A stretch of DNA of 64,000 nt from a virus: IMG/VR virus record IMGVR_UViG_3300032954_000001, positions 1-64,000 of that record. One strand, given 5' to 3'. Shown in pieces: positions 32,558 to 38,723 of this stretch. Under the pieces are notes generated by a model. The model was not told the origin of the DNA, made no database searches, and worked only from the letters and a program-made list of their open reading frames with translations. Every line of letters begins with the position of its first letter. Position 1 is the stretch's first letter. Made by a program: the position numbers and the translations under genes.

Positions 32558-32965
32558 ATGTTTCCCACAATCAACATCCCCCAAGCACTCAGCGTCTATG
32601 ACGATCTGGTTAAGGCGTACTACGGAGACAACCGCTACGGCGGTAACGTTGCTGAAATCTATGCCAGCCGTTGCACGGAGTACAGCGCCTCGATCTACTG
32701 TGCAGTCGGAGCCGCTGACCTTCACAAAGATGGGTTTCTTTACGACGCTCTGTTAGAGTTCACCAAGAGCGCCGGGGACAACCTGTTCTCGATCATCGAA
32801 CTGTTTAAGCAGCACTACCCGGACGCCAAAGTCCATATTCAAGGGTGGGTGGGGCCGAAGAGTCGCGAAGTCTGGCGCATTCCCCGTATCGGATTACGGG
32901 GCGGATTCAACCATCGAGTTCATGTCCGGGTCACGCATCCGGGTCAGAAAATCCACGGCGAATGA
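32558..32965 (+). CDS. Unknown protein, 135 aa
   Basis: ATG preceded by TAGGGAC. A weak TTGACT (32522) with TAATCT downstream might be a promoter. Unknown. Confidence 0.6.
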   Translation: MFPTINIPQALSVYDDLVKAYYGDNRYGGNVAEIYASRCTEYSASIYCAVGAADLHKDGFLYDALLEFTKSAGDNLFSIIELFKQHYPDAKVHIQGWVGPKSREVWRIPRIGLRGGFNHRVHVRVTHPGQKIHGE

Positions 32966-33207
32966 TCTGGCTGGCAAATGTTGCTCTCTTTCTCGCGCTC
33001 TGGCTGATCGGGAGAAAAACCTTCCGAACGGGCTATACTTTGGGCGTAATCGGGAGTATCCTGTACGCAGTGGTTTCGATTCAGATTCATCGTTGGGATT
33101 TTGCGTCATTCAACATAGCGATGACCCTGCTTAATGGGTGGAATTTATGTCAGAACTGGAACAAGACTGGAAAGACCGCTGTGACAAAATCGGAGTTGAT
33201 CCCTTGA
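32962..33207 (+). CDS. Small membrane protein, 81 aa
   Basis: ATGA overlap. Three hydrophobic stretches (IWLANVALFLALWLIG, TLGVIGSILYAVVSI, FNIAMTLLNGWNLC). Topology not certain. Confidence 0.6.
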   Translation: MIWLANVALFLALWLIGRKTFRTGYTLGVIGSILYAVVSIQIHRWDFASFNIAMTLLNGWNLCQNWNKTGKTAVTKSELIP

Positions 33208-33668
33208 CGACATCAGGAACCCCGCAAGATCAAATGATGTTCCCGGAGAAGGCGACCTATGAGGTAATGCCTTCGCGAGAGCCGCAGAAAGAACCTCGCA
33301 AGCTAGAATTTCTATTCGCTGACGTTATGGGCGTCTGGTATTCCGCCCCGGAGACGTGGGTGCGCATGGATGGCTCCGAGAAAAAGCATGTAGAGCCGGG
33401 TCAGATCGGACTGCACATCAAGTGGGGAGCCAAGAACTACGGCTTCGGCGAGTACATCGTGCGGTTCATGACGGACGGTACGATCAAGGTGCATGACGAG
33501 TATGGCGGGCCGAATTTCTCGCAACAGCTTTTCGCATTCATCGGTGAACAGATTGCCAAAGGCGAACACGACCGCGAGAGAGACGCGAAGGAAACAAAAT
33601 CGCTGGCAGAACTAGCGAAGGAAGTCGAAGAATCGAATGAAGGTTCTGGAACAACTCAAGGCGAATAA
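33147..33668 (+). CDS. Unknown protein, 173 aa
   Basis: ATG 33147 with GGGTGG upstream, inside the end of the preceding gene. Beta-rich centre (GQIGLHIKWGAKNYGFGEYIVRF), acidic C-terminal helix. Unknown. Confidence 0.6.
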   Translation: MSELEQDWKDRCDKIGVDPLTTSGTPQDQMMFPEKATYEVMPSREPQKEPRKLEFLFADVMGVWYSAPETWVRMDGSEKKHVEPGQIGLHIKWGAKNYGFGEYIVRFMTDGTIKVHDEYGGPNFSQQLFAFIGEQIAKGEHDRERDAKETKSLAELAKEVEESNEGSGTTQGE

Positions 33669-34575
33669 GTTCCCCTACGCGGGGAACCTGATCCACCTGT
33701 TCAAGGCTGGCTCCGAACTCCACGGTGCCAAGGTCGAGGGCAAGCAGGATGAGGATTGGATGGGTGTGTACGTCGAGAGCCCCAACATGGTGATTGGGCT
33801 GGACGAATACCCCCACTACGTTTGGTCATCGGCTGGCGACCACGACAAGAACAAGCCGGGGGACATGGACATCACTCTTTACAGCCTGCGCAAGTGGGTC
33901 AAGCTGGCGTGCACGGGGAATCCTACGATCCTCGGCTGCCTGTTCGCTCCCAATGTGCTGGATAACGCGCATTGGAGCAAGGTTGTGGCGAAGAAGGATT
34001 TGTTCCTCGCCAAGTCCGTGGCTGAGCCGTTCCATGGTTTCGCCGATCAGCAGCTTAAGCGGGTGCTCGGCGAGAAGGGCAAGGGCAAGCATGGTCAGCG
34101 TCCCGAACTGGAGCAGAAGTTTGGGTACGACACTAAGGCTGCCATGCACGTGCTGCGGCTCCTCGGTGAGGGCGTGGAATTGTTGATGGCGGGTAAGATC
34201 ACCTATCCTCGTCCCAACACCAAGATTCTGATTGACTGTCGGCAGGGCAAGTTTGATTTGCCGTCTGTCAAGGGAATGGCGGATATTCTCTTTGCCGATC
34301 TCGAACGGGCTCGACGCGAATCCGGACTGCCGGAGGAGTGCGACCGTGCGGGAGCTTCTCAGTTCTTGACGGATTTCTACCTTGACTACTGGCAGCAACA
34401 GGAATCGCAGATGAACCGCGTTCTAGCGAAGGGAGTAAATCTTGCTTCCCGCTGGATCGCGGGACACCTGCGCGTGTGCCCTCTGACTGACGGTCATCCG
34501 GCGTGGGAAGAGTGGAAGGAAGAAGATGTCGTGAAGATCGCCATGATCGATTTGGCGATGCGGAGCAGTGAATGA
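33637..34575 (+). CDS. Predicted nucleotidyltransferase (RlaP / pol-beta type)
   Basis: GSELHGAKVEGKQDEDWMGVYVE corresponds to the GS-x-n-D-x-D motif of pol-beta-like nucleotidyltransferases, and KPGDMDITLYSLRKWVKLACTGNPTILGCLFAP matches the RlaP-type family (PF10127), where this phrase is highly conserved. 312 aa. Target unknown; such proteins have been found near RNA-processing genes, and this phage is tRNA-rich. Confidence 0.75.
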   Translation: MKVLEQLKANKFPYAGNLIHLFKAGSELHGAKVEGKQDEDWMGVYVESPNMVIGLDEYPHYVWSSAGDHDKNKPGDMDITLYSLRKWVKLACTGNPTILGCLFAPNVLDNAHWSKVVAKKDLFLAKSVAEPFHGFADQQLKRVLGEKGKGKHGQRPELEQKFGYDTKAAMHVLRLLGEGVELLMAGKITYPRPNTKILIDCRQGKFDLPSVKGMADILFADLERARRESGLPEECDRAGASQFLTDFYLDYWQQQESQMNRVLAKGVNLASRWIAGHLRVCPLTDGHPAWEEWKEEDVVKIAMIDLAMRSSE

Positions 34576-34739
34576 ACAACGTCTACATCCCCGTATCCAG
34601 CGACACCATCGTGAAGATGGACGAACGCGGACTGCCGATGATAACGACCATCAGTCGGTTCAAAGCACCGTGCGAAGGGCCGGATTGCTGGATGTGCAAA
34701 TCACTCAAGGAAAATAAAGATGGCGGCGATTCAAGGTAA
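34572..34739 (+). CDS. Unknown small protein, 55 aa
   Basis: ATGA overlap. Beta start, then CEGPDCWMCKS metal site and charged tail. Confidence 0.5.
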   Translation: MNNVYIPVSSDTIVKMDERGLPMITTISRFKAPCEGPDCWMCKSLKENKDGGDSR

Positions 34740-34944
34740 TACGGTTTGGAACAACCGGGGAAGTAGCTGGGACTTCGAGAACAATTCCGACGCATGGCAG
34801 GCTTACGGTTTGATCTGCGACTATGAAGCCTACATCAACGATCTGATTGCTGCTGGTATCGTCGAGGTTCATCGTGGTGAGGCTATCTCGACCGAGATCA
34901 AACATCATCCCTTCGAGCGGCGAGAATCTGATGTACGAGTGTGA
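34720..34944 (+). CDS. Unknown protein, 74 aa
   Basis: Overlaps both neighbours. Acidic, aromatic (WDFENNSDAWQAYGLICDYEAYI). Unknown. Confidence 0.55.
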   Translation: MAAIQGNTVWNNRGSSWDFENNSDAWQAYGLICDYEAYINDLIAAGIVEVHRGEAISTEIKHHPFERRESDVRV

Positions 34945-35131
34945 CGGCGGCGAAGTAGTCGTTAAGGACTGCAATGAGGGGCGCTTCCGCCTCGGAGGTC
35001 TGCTCGACTTCCATACATGGCGATGCGAGGACGTGTACGTTTGGCCGAACTCATGGGGTGATCGCACAATTACCGAACGTTGCCGGGTCTGCGGAGCCGA
35101 GCGTCAGTATGATCTTCCCGGAGGGCCGTAG
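34931..35131 (+). CDS. Zinc-binding protein, 66 aa
   Basis: Paired Cys sites (MYEC, DC, WRCED, CRVCGAERQY). The final CRVCGAERQYD resembles zinc ribbons. Confidence 0.55.
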   Translation: MYECDGGEVVVKDCNEGRFRLGGLLDFHTWRCEDVYVWPNSWGDRTITERCRVCGAERQYDLPGGP

Positions 35132-35409
35132 TGAGTCACGGCACCTGCTGCCTCTGCGACCGGGAACGAGGCGACATCACCCGGCACCATCTGATTCCTC
35201 GCACCATGCACAGCAAGAAATGGGTGAAGGAACGTTTCCTCATCACGACCCTGCGGATCACGGTGCCCATGTGTAAGCCCTGTCACAAGCAGATTCACGA
35301 GTTGATTACTGAAAAAGACATGGCACGGGAGTACAATACTGTGGAAGACCTCAAGGCTCACCCGGAGGTCGCTACTTGGGTCGAGTGGGTGAGAGACAAG
35401 GCATTCTAA
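35131..35409 (+). CDS. HNH endonuclease-like protein
   Basis: GTG start. CCLCDRERGDITRHHLIPR followed by VPMCKPCHKQIHEL is a complete HNH-type layout (CxxC, HH, CxxCHxxIH). 92 aa. Possible homing or DNA-processing nuclease. Confidence 0.7.
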   Translation: MSHGTCCLCDRERGDITRHHLIPRTMHSKKWVKERFLITTLRITVPMCKPCHKQIHELITEKDMAREYNTVEDLKAHPEVATWVEWVRDKAF

Positions 35410-35756
35410 TGTGCTTTTTCGCGATGAAGCCGGAACCGAAGGGCGATGATCCCATCCCCTACACCTATTGTCCGCACATCATGACTGAGTTTGAAGGACG
35501 GCCTGTGCTCTGGTCGCGGACTGGCACCATCGGCATGTGCTCGTGCTGCTGGCATTACATGTGCGGCAAGTGCTACAGCCATCACCCGAAGCCGGAGAAC
35601 GCGCCTCACGGGATTCTCCCTTGCCATTGGGATACGCGACAGTTTATATTCATGGTTGAACGCTTCGGTGATCTACCTCAGAGCGAACAAAGCAGAATTT
35701 GGCGAGACCCAGTTGCACGGGCAAAGTTTTACCACGAGACGCCGATAAGGGGCTGA
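35409..35756 (+). CDS. Cys/His-rich protein, 115 aa
   Basis: TAATG overlap. CPHIMTEF, CSCCWHYMCGKCYSHH and CHW motifs indicate zinc binding. Unknown. Confidence 0.6.
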   Translation: MCFFAMKPEPKGDDPIPYTYCPHIMTEFEGRPVLWSRTGTIGMCSCCWHYMCGKCYSHHPKPENAPHGILPCHWDTRQFIFMVERFGDLPQSEQSRIWRDPVARAKFYHETPIRG

Positions 35757-35758
35757 TT

Positions 35759-36157
35759 ATGAATTCTTTTGGTCTTAGATTCATTGCTTTTGTGTTCGTG
35801 TTAGCCGTGCTGTTCGGTGCCATCAACGCCAATCGACTTTATGAGTCGCACGTTACGACGACAGCGACGGGACGTGAACCCGTCCAGCCAGAGCCATACA
35901 AAGCGGTGTCCTCGATCTACGTTTGGCATCAACCCCTGAAGGACATGCCCGTGGGCGCACAGGGCTGTTACGAGGTTTTCTACACGTCAAGCGGAGAGCC
36001 GTTTGTTTGGGCGTGGGAAGATTCAGACCCGATCTGCCACACTATCGTCCGGCGTGATAAGGACGGCTGGCACGCCACACAGCAGGGACCGACAGACCAT
36101 GAGCAAATCACCGGGTATGTGTCGGTCAGACAGGCTGAGGGCATCCCGATCTCGTAA
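35759..36157 (+). CDS. Membrane-anchored or secreted protein, 132 aa
   Basis: N-terminal helix FIAFVFVLAVLFGAINA acts as anchor or signal; the rest is beta-rich with two Cys. Last gene before tRNA region 2. Confidence 0.6.
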   Translation: MNSFGLRFIAFVFVLAVLFGAINANRLYESHVTTTATGREPVQPEPYKAVSSIYVWHQPLKDMPVGAQGCYEVFYTSSGEPFVWAWEDSDPICHTIVRRDKDGWHATQQGPTDHEQITGYVSVRQAEGIPIS

Positions 36158-36176
36158 AAAATTTTTTCGATAGTTG

Positions 36177-36206
36177 TTGACAAACCGACTACCGATATGG
36201 TATTAG
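36177..36206 (+). promoter_or_regulatory. Sigma70-like promoter before tRNA region 2
   Basis: TTGACA at 36177-36182, 18-bp spacer, TGG-TATTAG at 36201-36206, with an A6T6 tract upstream. Closely matches the promoter at 23021. Confidence 0.75.
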
Positions 36207-36212
36207 TAGTAG

Positions 36213-36385
36213 TGAGCTTGAGAAATTCATGACCTTCATGACAGCCAAATCGAGCCGAAAGCATCAGCGCCGGAATAATCGCTGGTTCGGCACGGGTCTG
36301 TTCTCTGAAGGGTGGGGCGCTTAAAGCCTAGAAACCCAAGAGATTAACGAGACCCGGAGCCAAAAGGCTTCGGGTTTTTTGTTTT
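36213..36385 (+). ncRNA. Leader RNA with terminator and possible antiterminator
   Basis: About 170 nt. A strong hairpin at 36254-36291 (GCCGAA/TTCGGC and CAGCG/CGCTG). CGGGTCT at 36293-36299 can pair with AGACCCG at 36350-36356, which would break the terminator stem, so an attenuator is possible. GCCTAGAAAC at 36326-36335 is shared with the leader at 23192. Confidence 0.55.
36352..36385 (+). terminator. Rho-independent terminator
   Basis: 10-bp stem 36352-36361 with 36366-36375, AAAA loop, followed by TTTTTTGTTTT. Sits just before the tRNA genes. Confidence 0.8.
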
Positions 36386-36402
36386 GGTCTTTGAAAATTT
36401 AT

Positions 36403-36481
36403 AGGGGCGTAAGACTATCTGGCGTCGTCGGCTGGTCTCCAAAACCATGCAGTGGGGGTTCAAATCCCCCCGCCCCTGCCA
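36403..36481 (+). tRNA. tRNA-Trp(CCA)
   Basis: Acceptor AGGGGCG/CGCCCCT, anticodon loop CTCCAAA, T arm GGGGG/CCCCC, discriminator G, CCA encoded. Confidence 0.88.
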
Positions 36482-36482
36482 T

Positions 36483-36570
36483 TGGGCGATGGTGTAATTG
36501 GCAACACACTTGGCTCTGAACCAAGGGACTGATAAAGCTTGTGGAGGTTCGAGTCCTCCTCGCCCAGCCA
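36483..36570 (+). tRNA. tRNA-Gln(CTG) with enlarged variable region
   Basis: Acceptor TGGGCGA/TCGCCCA, D stem GTGT/ACAC, anticodon CTTGG/CCAAG with loop CTCTGAA, CCA encoded. The variable region is 17 nt instead of about 5. A normal-sized tRNA-Gln(CTG) is at 42682. Confidence 0.85.
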
Positions 36571-36684
36571 ATATTGCAATAGGACTGGATACTTGCCGAG
36601 AAAGGGTACGGCGTTCGCGTCGGAGAGTATTTCGGGTGTCGAGAAGCCAGCCTTACGGCTACAATCCGTGAAAGCCGTTTCGAT

Positions 36685-36761
36685 GGTGGGCGTAGTTCAA
36701 CTGGTAGAACGCAGGATTGTGGCTCCTGTAGTTGCGGGTTCGAATCCCGTCGCCCACCCCA
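36685..36761 (+). tRNA. tRNA-His(GTG), copy 1
   Basis: Acceptor GTGGGCG/CGCCCAC with G at -1 (36685) opposite discriminator C73, anticodon loop TTGTGGC, CCA encoded. The G-1:C73 pair is the tRNA-His identity element. Confidence 0.92.
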
Positions 36762-36772
36762 AGTTTAGATGT

Positions 36773-36848
36773 GGTGTCATTAGCCAAGAGGTAAGGCAAG
36801 AGGTTGTGGCCCTCTCATGCGTCGGTTCGATCCCGACATGACACCCCA
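36773..36848 (+). tRNA. tRNA-His(GTG), copy 2
   Basis: Acceptor GTGTCAT/ATGACAC, G-1 encoded, C73, anticodon AGAGG/CCTCT with loop TTGTGGC, CCA encoded. Confidence 0.92.
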
Positions 36849-36886
36849 AGTTTTGAGGAGATAGCAGATTGGATCGACATAGTAAC

Positions 36887-36962
36887 GGGCTTATAGCTCA
36901 GAAGGAAGAGCACTGGAATCCGAATCCAGAGGTCGGCGGTTCGAGTCCGCCTAAGCCCTCCA
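36887..36962 (+). tRNA. tRNA-Arg(CCG)
   Basis: Acceptor GGGCTTA/TAAGCCC, anticodon stem CTGGA/TCCAG with loop ATCCGAA, T arm GGCGG/CCGCC, discriminator T, CCA encoded. Confidence 0.9.
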
Positions 36963-36973
36963 GAGTTTTGCAA

Positions 36974-37120
36974 GTGATCGCTGGCAGTCCGATTGATTTT
37001 GACTGCCCTCTTTGCGGCAAGCCGAAAGGCGTACCCTGCAAAGTCAGGATCGTGGAAGAGCAGATCGTAGAGATCGACTTCCATCTTGACCGCAAAAAGT
37101 TGACAAGATTGTCCGCATAG
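36974..37120 (+). CDS. Small zinc protein between tRNAs, 48 aa
   Basis: GTG (or TTG 36968) start in the gap between two tRNA-Arg genes. DFDCPLCGKPKGVPCKV is a metal site. The stop TAG is bases 8-10 of the next tRNA. Composition is protein-like, but no Shine-Dalgarno is seen. Confidence 0.45.
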   Translation: MIAGSPIDFDCPLCGKPKGVPCKVRIVEEQIVEIDFHLDRKKLTRLSA

Positions 37121-37187
37121 CTCAACTGGATAGAGCGCGTGCCTACGAAGCATGAGGTTGGGGGTTCGAGTCCCTCTGTGGACACCA
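37111..37187 (+). tRNA. tRNA-Arg(ACG), normal form
   Basis: Acceptor GTCCGCA/TGTGGAC, D arm CTCAACTGGATAGAG, loop CTACGAA, CCA encoded. Reads CGU/CGC/CGA if A34 becomes inosine. Confidence 0.92.
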
Positions 37188-37192
37188 TATCA

Positions 37193-37267
37193 GGGGTGTA
37201 TTGTCGGTTCGAATCCGGCTGGTCGTGGGTTTCACGATCATAGGCTCAAATGGTCAACCAACGCCCC
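37193..37267 (+). tRNA. Candidate circularly permuted tRNA
   Basis: Read in order: GGGGTGT, variable bases, T arm GTCGG-TTCGAAT-CCGGC, acceptor 3' strand TGGTCGT (37220-37226), 7-nt linker GGGTTTC, acceptor 5' strand ACGATCA (37234-37240, fully pairing with TGGTCGT), TA, D-arm-like GGCTCAAATGGTCAACC, then ACGCCCC (37261-37267), which pairs with GGGGTGT as an anticodon stem. All parts of a cloverleaf are there but the 3' half precedes the 5' half. The ends lie in the anticodon loop; the anticodon cannot be fixed. No CCA. Seen directly: pairings and T loop; function is inference. Confidence 0.5.
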
Positions 37268-37278
37268 GTCGTTTTTAT

Positions 37279-37365
37279 GCCTCCGTGTCGGCAACTGGAT
37301 GCCACCCTCGCTACGAACGAGGAGCCCGAAAGGGAATGCAGGTTCGAGTCCTGTCGGGGGTTCCA
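37279..37365 (+). tRNA. tRNA-Arg(ACG) with extra variable arm
   Basis: Acceptor GCCTCCG/CGGGGGT, D stem GGC/GCC, anticodon CCTCG/CGAGG with loop CTACGAA, a 15-nt variable arm containing CCC-GAAA-GGG, T arm GCAGG/CCTGT, discriminator T, CCA encoded. The normal form is at 37111. Confidence 0.82.
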
Positions 37366-37384
37366 TTTTGAAGTATTGAAGAGT

Positions 37385-37573
37385 ATGAGCAGACTTGAAG
37401 AGTTGTACGCGCAGTTGGAAAAGACGGAGCCCGGATCGCCGGAATCGAAAACAATAGCGGAAAAGATTCTGGAAGAGGTCTTCGGCGGCGTCCCGGAAGG
37501 GAAAGAAGGCGCGACTGTTCATGCTCCGGGTTGTAAGTGTGGTTGGTGTTTGATGGGAGATACAAAGTTTTAA
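37385..37573 (+). CDS. Small Cys protein between tRNAs, 62 aa
   Basis: MSRLEELYAQLEKTEPGSPE: helical, then a Gly-rich stretch and CKCGWC near the end. No strong Shine-Dalgarno. Confidence 0.6.
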   Translation: MSRLEELYAQLEKTEPGSPESKTIAEKILEEVFGGVPEGKEGATVHAPGCKCGWCLMGDTKF

Positions 37574-37576
37574 CAC

Positions 37577-37663
37577 TGGGATGTAGACCGTAATTGGTAG
37601 CGGGCGTGGCTGTTAACCACGTGCAGAAATGCCTTGTAGGTTCGAGCCCTACCGTCCCAGCCA
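37577..37663 (+). tRNA. tRNA-Asn(GTT) with extra variable arm
   Basis: Acceptor TGGGATG/CGTCCCA, anticodon CGTGG/CCACG with loop CTGTTAA, 14-nt variable arm with GCA-GAAA-TGC, T arm GTAGG/CCTAC, CCA encoded. Confidence 0.85.
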
Positions 37664-37669
37664 GATTTT

Positions 37670-37745
37670 TCCGGGGTAGCTCAGCGGTAGTAGCGTCCGG
37701 CTGTTAACCGGATGGTCGCAGGTTCGATCCCTGCCCCCGGAGCCA
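37670..37745 (+). tRNA. tRNA-Asn(GTT), normal form
   Basis: Acceptor TCCGGGG/CCCCGGA, anticodon TCCGG/CCGGA with loop CTGTTAA, normal variable loop, CCA encoded. Confidence 0.92.
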
Positions 37746-37763
37746 AGATGTAAACGTGCGGTT

Positions 37764-37811
37764 GGGGAGCGGAGCCCTCGGCGAGGGTGGAAAGCCTAAA
37801 CTCCGCTCCCC
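37764..37811 (+). other. Strong hairpin after tRNA-Asn
   Basis: GGGGAGCGGAG pairs with CTCCGCTCCCC (11 perfect pairs) enclosing a CCCTC/GAGGG hairpin. No U-tract on either strand, so not a standard terminator. It overlaps the stop of the minus-strand gene. Confidence 0.5.
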
Positions 37812-37981
37812 GCTGTGGGGGCTGGGTCGCCTGTATAGCGCCACTCCTCATGCTTAGGGCACGGGATGTCGTTTTCGAAGACTTCTAGGATTGGAATTGG
37901 GATGTGGCACTCGCAAAGCAGGATCGCAAAGTAGCGTTCCTCACCGTCTTCGGTTTTTGCGTAGGCACCACAGACCTGCAT
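37796..37981 (-). CDS. Small Cys/His protein, 61 aa, opposite strand
   Basis: The only plausible minus-strand gene. Starts MQVCGAYAKTEDGEERYF and contains CECHIPIP and CPKHEEWRY, a metal-site pattern like the other small proteins here. Lies in a gap between tRNA genes that is otherwise empty on the + strand. Confidence 0.5.
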   Translation of the reverse strand: MQVCGAYAKTEDGEERYFAILLCECHIPIPILEVFENDIPCPKHEEWRYTGDPAPTAGSGV

Positions 37982-38002
37982 ACTTAAAGAATACCAAAGT
38001 TT

Positions 38003-38079
38003 GGGTGCGTCGTATAGCGGCTGATTATATTCCCCTCTTAAGGGACTTGACGTTGGTTCAAATCCAACCGCACCCACCA
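38003..38079 (+). tRNA. tRNA-Lys(CTT), copy 1
   Basis: Acceptor GGGTGCG/CGCACCC, loop CTCTTAA, T arm GTTGG/CCAAC, CCA encoded. The first anticodon-stem pair is mismatched. Confidence 0.87.
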
Positions 38080-38099
38080 AGTTTGTGGTATTGTGTAGT

Positions 38100-38261
38100 A
38101 TGGCTTTTACCAAGGAACAACTCGAAGCACTGGCTGCTCCATTGCGGCATGTGATTTTCGACAAGGACACCATCGCGTACCTTGAATGGGTTAGAGATAA
38201 CCCAAACGAGTGGGCACAGATGATGCAGCAGCGCGATAAAGAACGACAATTGGGGGGTTAG
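38100..38261 (+). CDS. Small protein ending inside a tRNA gene, 53 aa
   Basis: MAFTKEQLEALAAPLRHVIF then an acidic/aromatic helix (EWVRDNPNEWAQMMQQ). The last codons and TAG are bases 1-10 of tRNA-Lys copy 2. Typical small phage protein. Confidence 0.6.
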   Translation: MAFTKEQLEALAAPLRHVIFDKDTIAYLEWVRDNPNEWAQMMQQRDKERQLGG

Positions 38262-38327
38262 CTCAACTGGCAGAGCAGGGGCCTCTTAAGCCTCAGGTTG
38301 CGGGTTCGACTCCCGTGCCCCTCACCA
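38252..38327 (+). tRNA. tRNA-Lys(CTT), copy 2
   Basis: Acceptor GGGGGGT/GCCCCTC (two G-U), D arm CTCAACTGGCAGAG, loop CTCTTAA, T arm GCGGG/CCCGT, CCA encoded. Confidence 0.9.
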
Positions 38328-38347
38328 AATCTAGTTAGGAGTTTGCT

Positions 38348-38536
38348 ATGTTCGGTCCAGCGGAAGATGTACCGGGCGAATGCAATGCTCGGTTGGAGAT
38401 CGGCGACGATTATGGCGACAATGTCGCCACGATGCGTTGCCAGCGGGAGCCGGGTCATCCGGATCGGCACCGCGAAGAATACGTGGACGTGGACAAAGGT
38501 GTTGTCACCGTCCAGTGGGGCAATCAGCCCGAATAA
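38348..38536 (+). CDS. Small Cys/His protein, 62 aa
   Basis: TTAGGAG 7 bases upstream. C...MRCQREPGHPDRH is a compact zinc-type motif. Unknown function. Confidence 0.65.
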   Translation: MFGPAEDVPGECNARLEIGDDYGDNVATMRCQREPGHPDRHREEYVDVDKGVVTVQWGNQPE

Positions 38537-38540
38537 GATT

Positions 38541-38558
38541 GGAACGTGTACACGTTCC
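38541..38558 (+). repeat. 18-bp perfect palindrome
   Basis: GGAACGTGTACACGTTCC, a dyad that could be an operator or an RNA hairpin, between a small CDS and a defective tRNA. Confidence 0.5.
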
Positions 38559-38597
38559 ATCGTCCTCGGCTCGGCGACGGTCGGGTAGCGGGGACAG

Positions 38598-38669
38598 CGT
38601 ACCGTAGCTTAGTTGGCAGAGCGTCCGCCTTGGAAGCGGAAGACGCAGGTTCGAATCCTGTCGGCTTTG
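38598..38669 (+). tRNA. tRNA-Pro(TGG) with mismatched acceptor, no CCA
   Basis: D arm GCTTAGTTGGCAGAGC, anticodon TCCGC/GCGGA with loop CTTGGAA, T arm GCAGG/CCTGT are intact. Acceptor strands CGTACCG and CGGCTTT pair only at positions 5-7 (2:71 is a wobble), and CCA is not encoded, unlike its neighbours. Either a decayed gene or a substrate for 5'-end editing. Confidence 0.6.
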
Positions 38670-38723
38670 TGTTGGCTCCGGCAGTACCTCGACGGAGGGA
38701 ATAGTCCGGAGCCGCTTACGTTT

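Noticed and set aside
36213-36385. T-box riboswitch
   Set aside because: AGGGTGGGGCG is only a partial match to the T-box sequence, and no stem I with a specifier loop could be drawn.
36571-36684. Another permuted or degenerate tRNA between tRNA-Gln and tRNA-His
   Set aside because: No T-loop signature and no convincing acceptor pairing; nothing else recognised in this 114-bp stretch.
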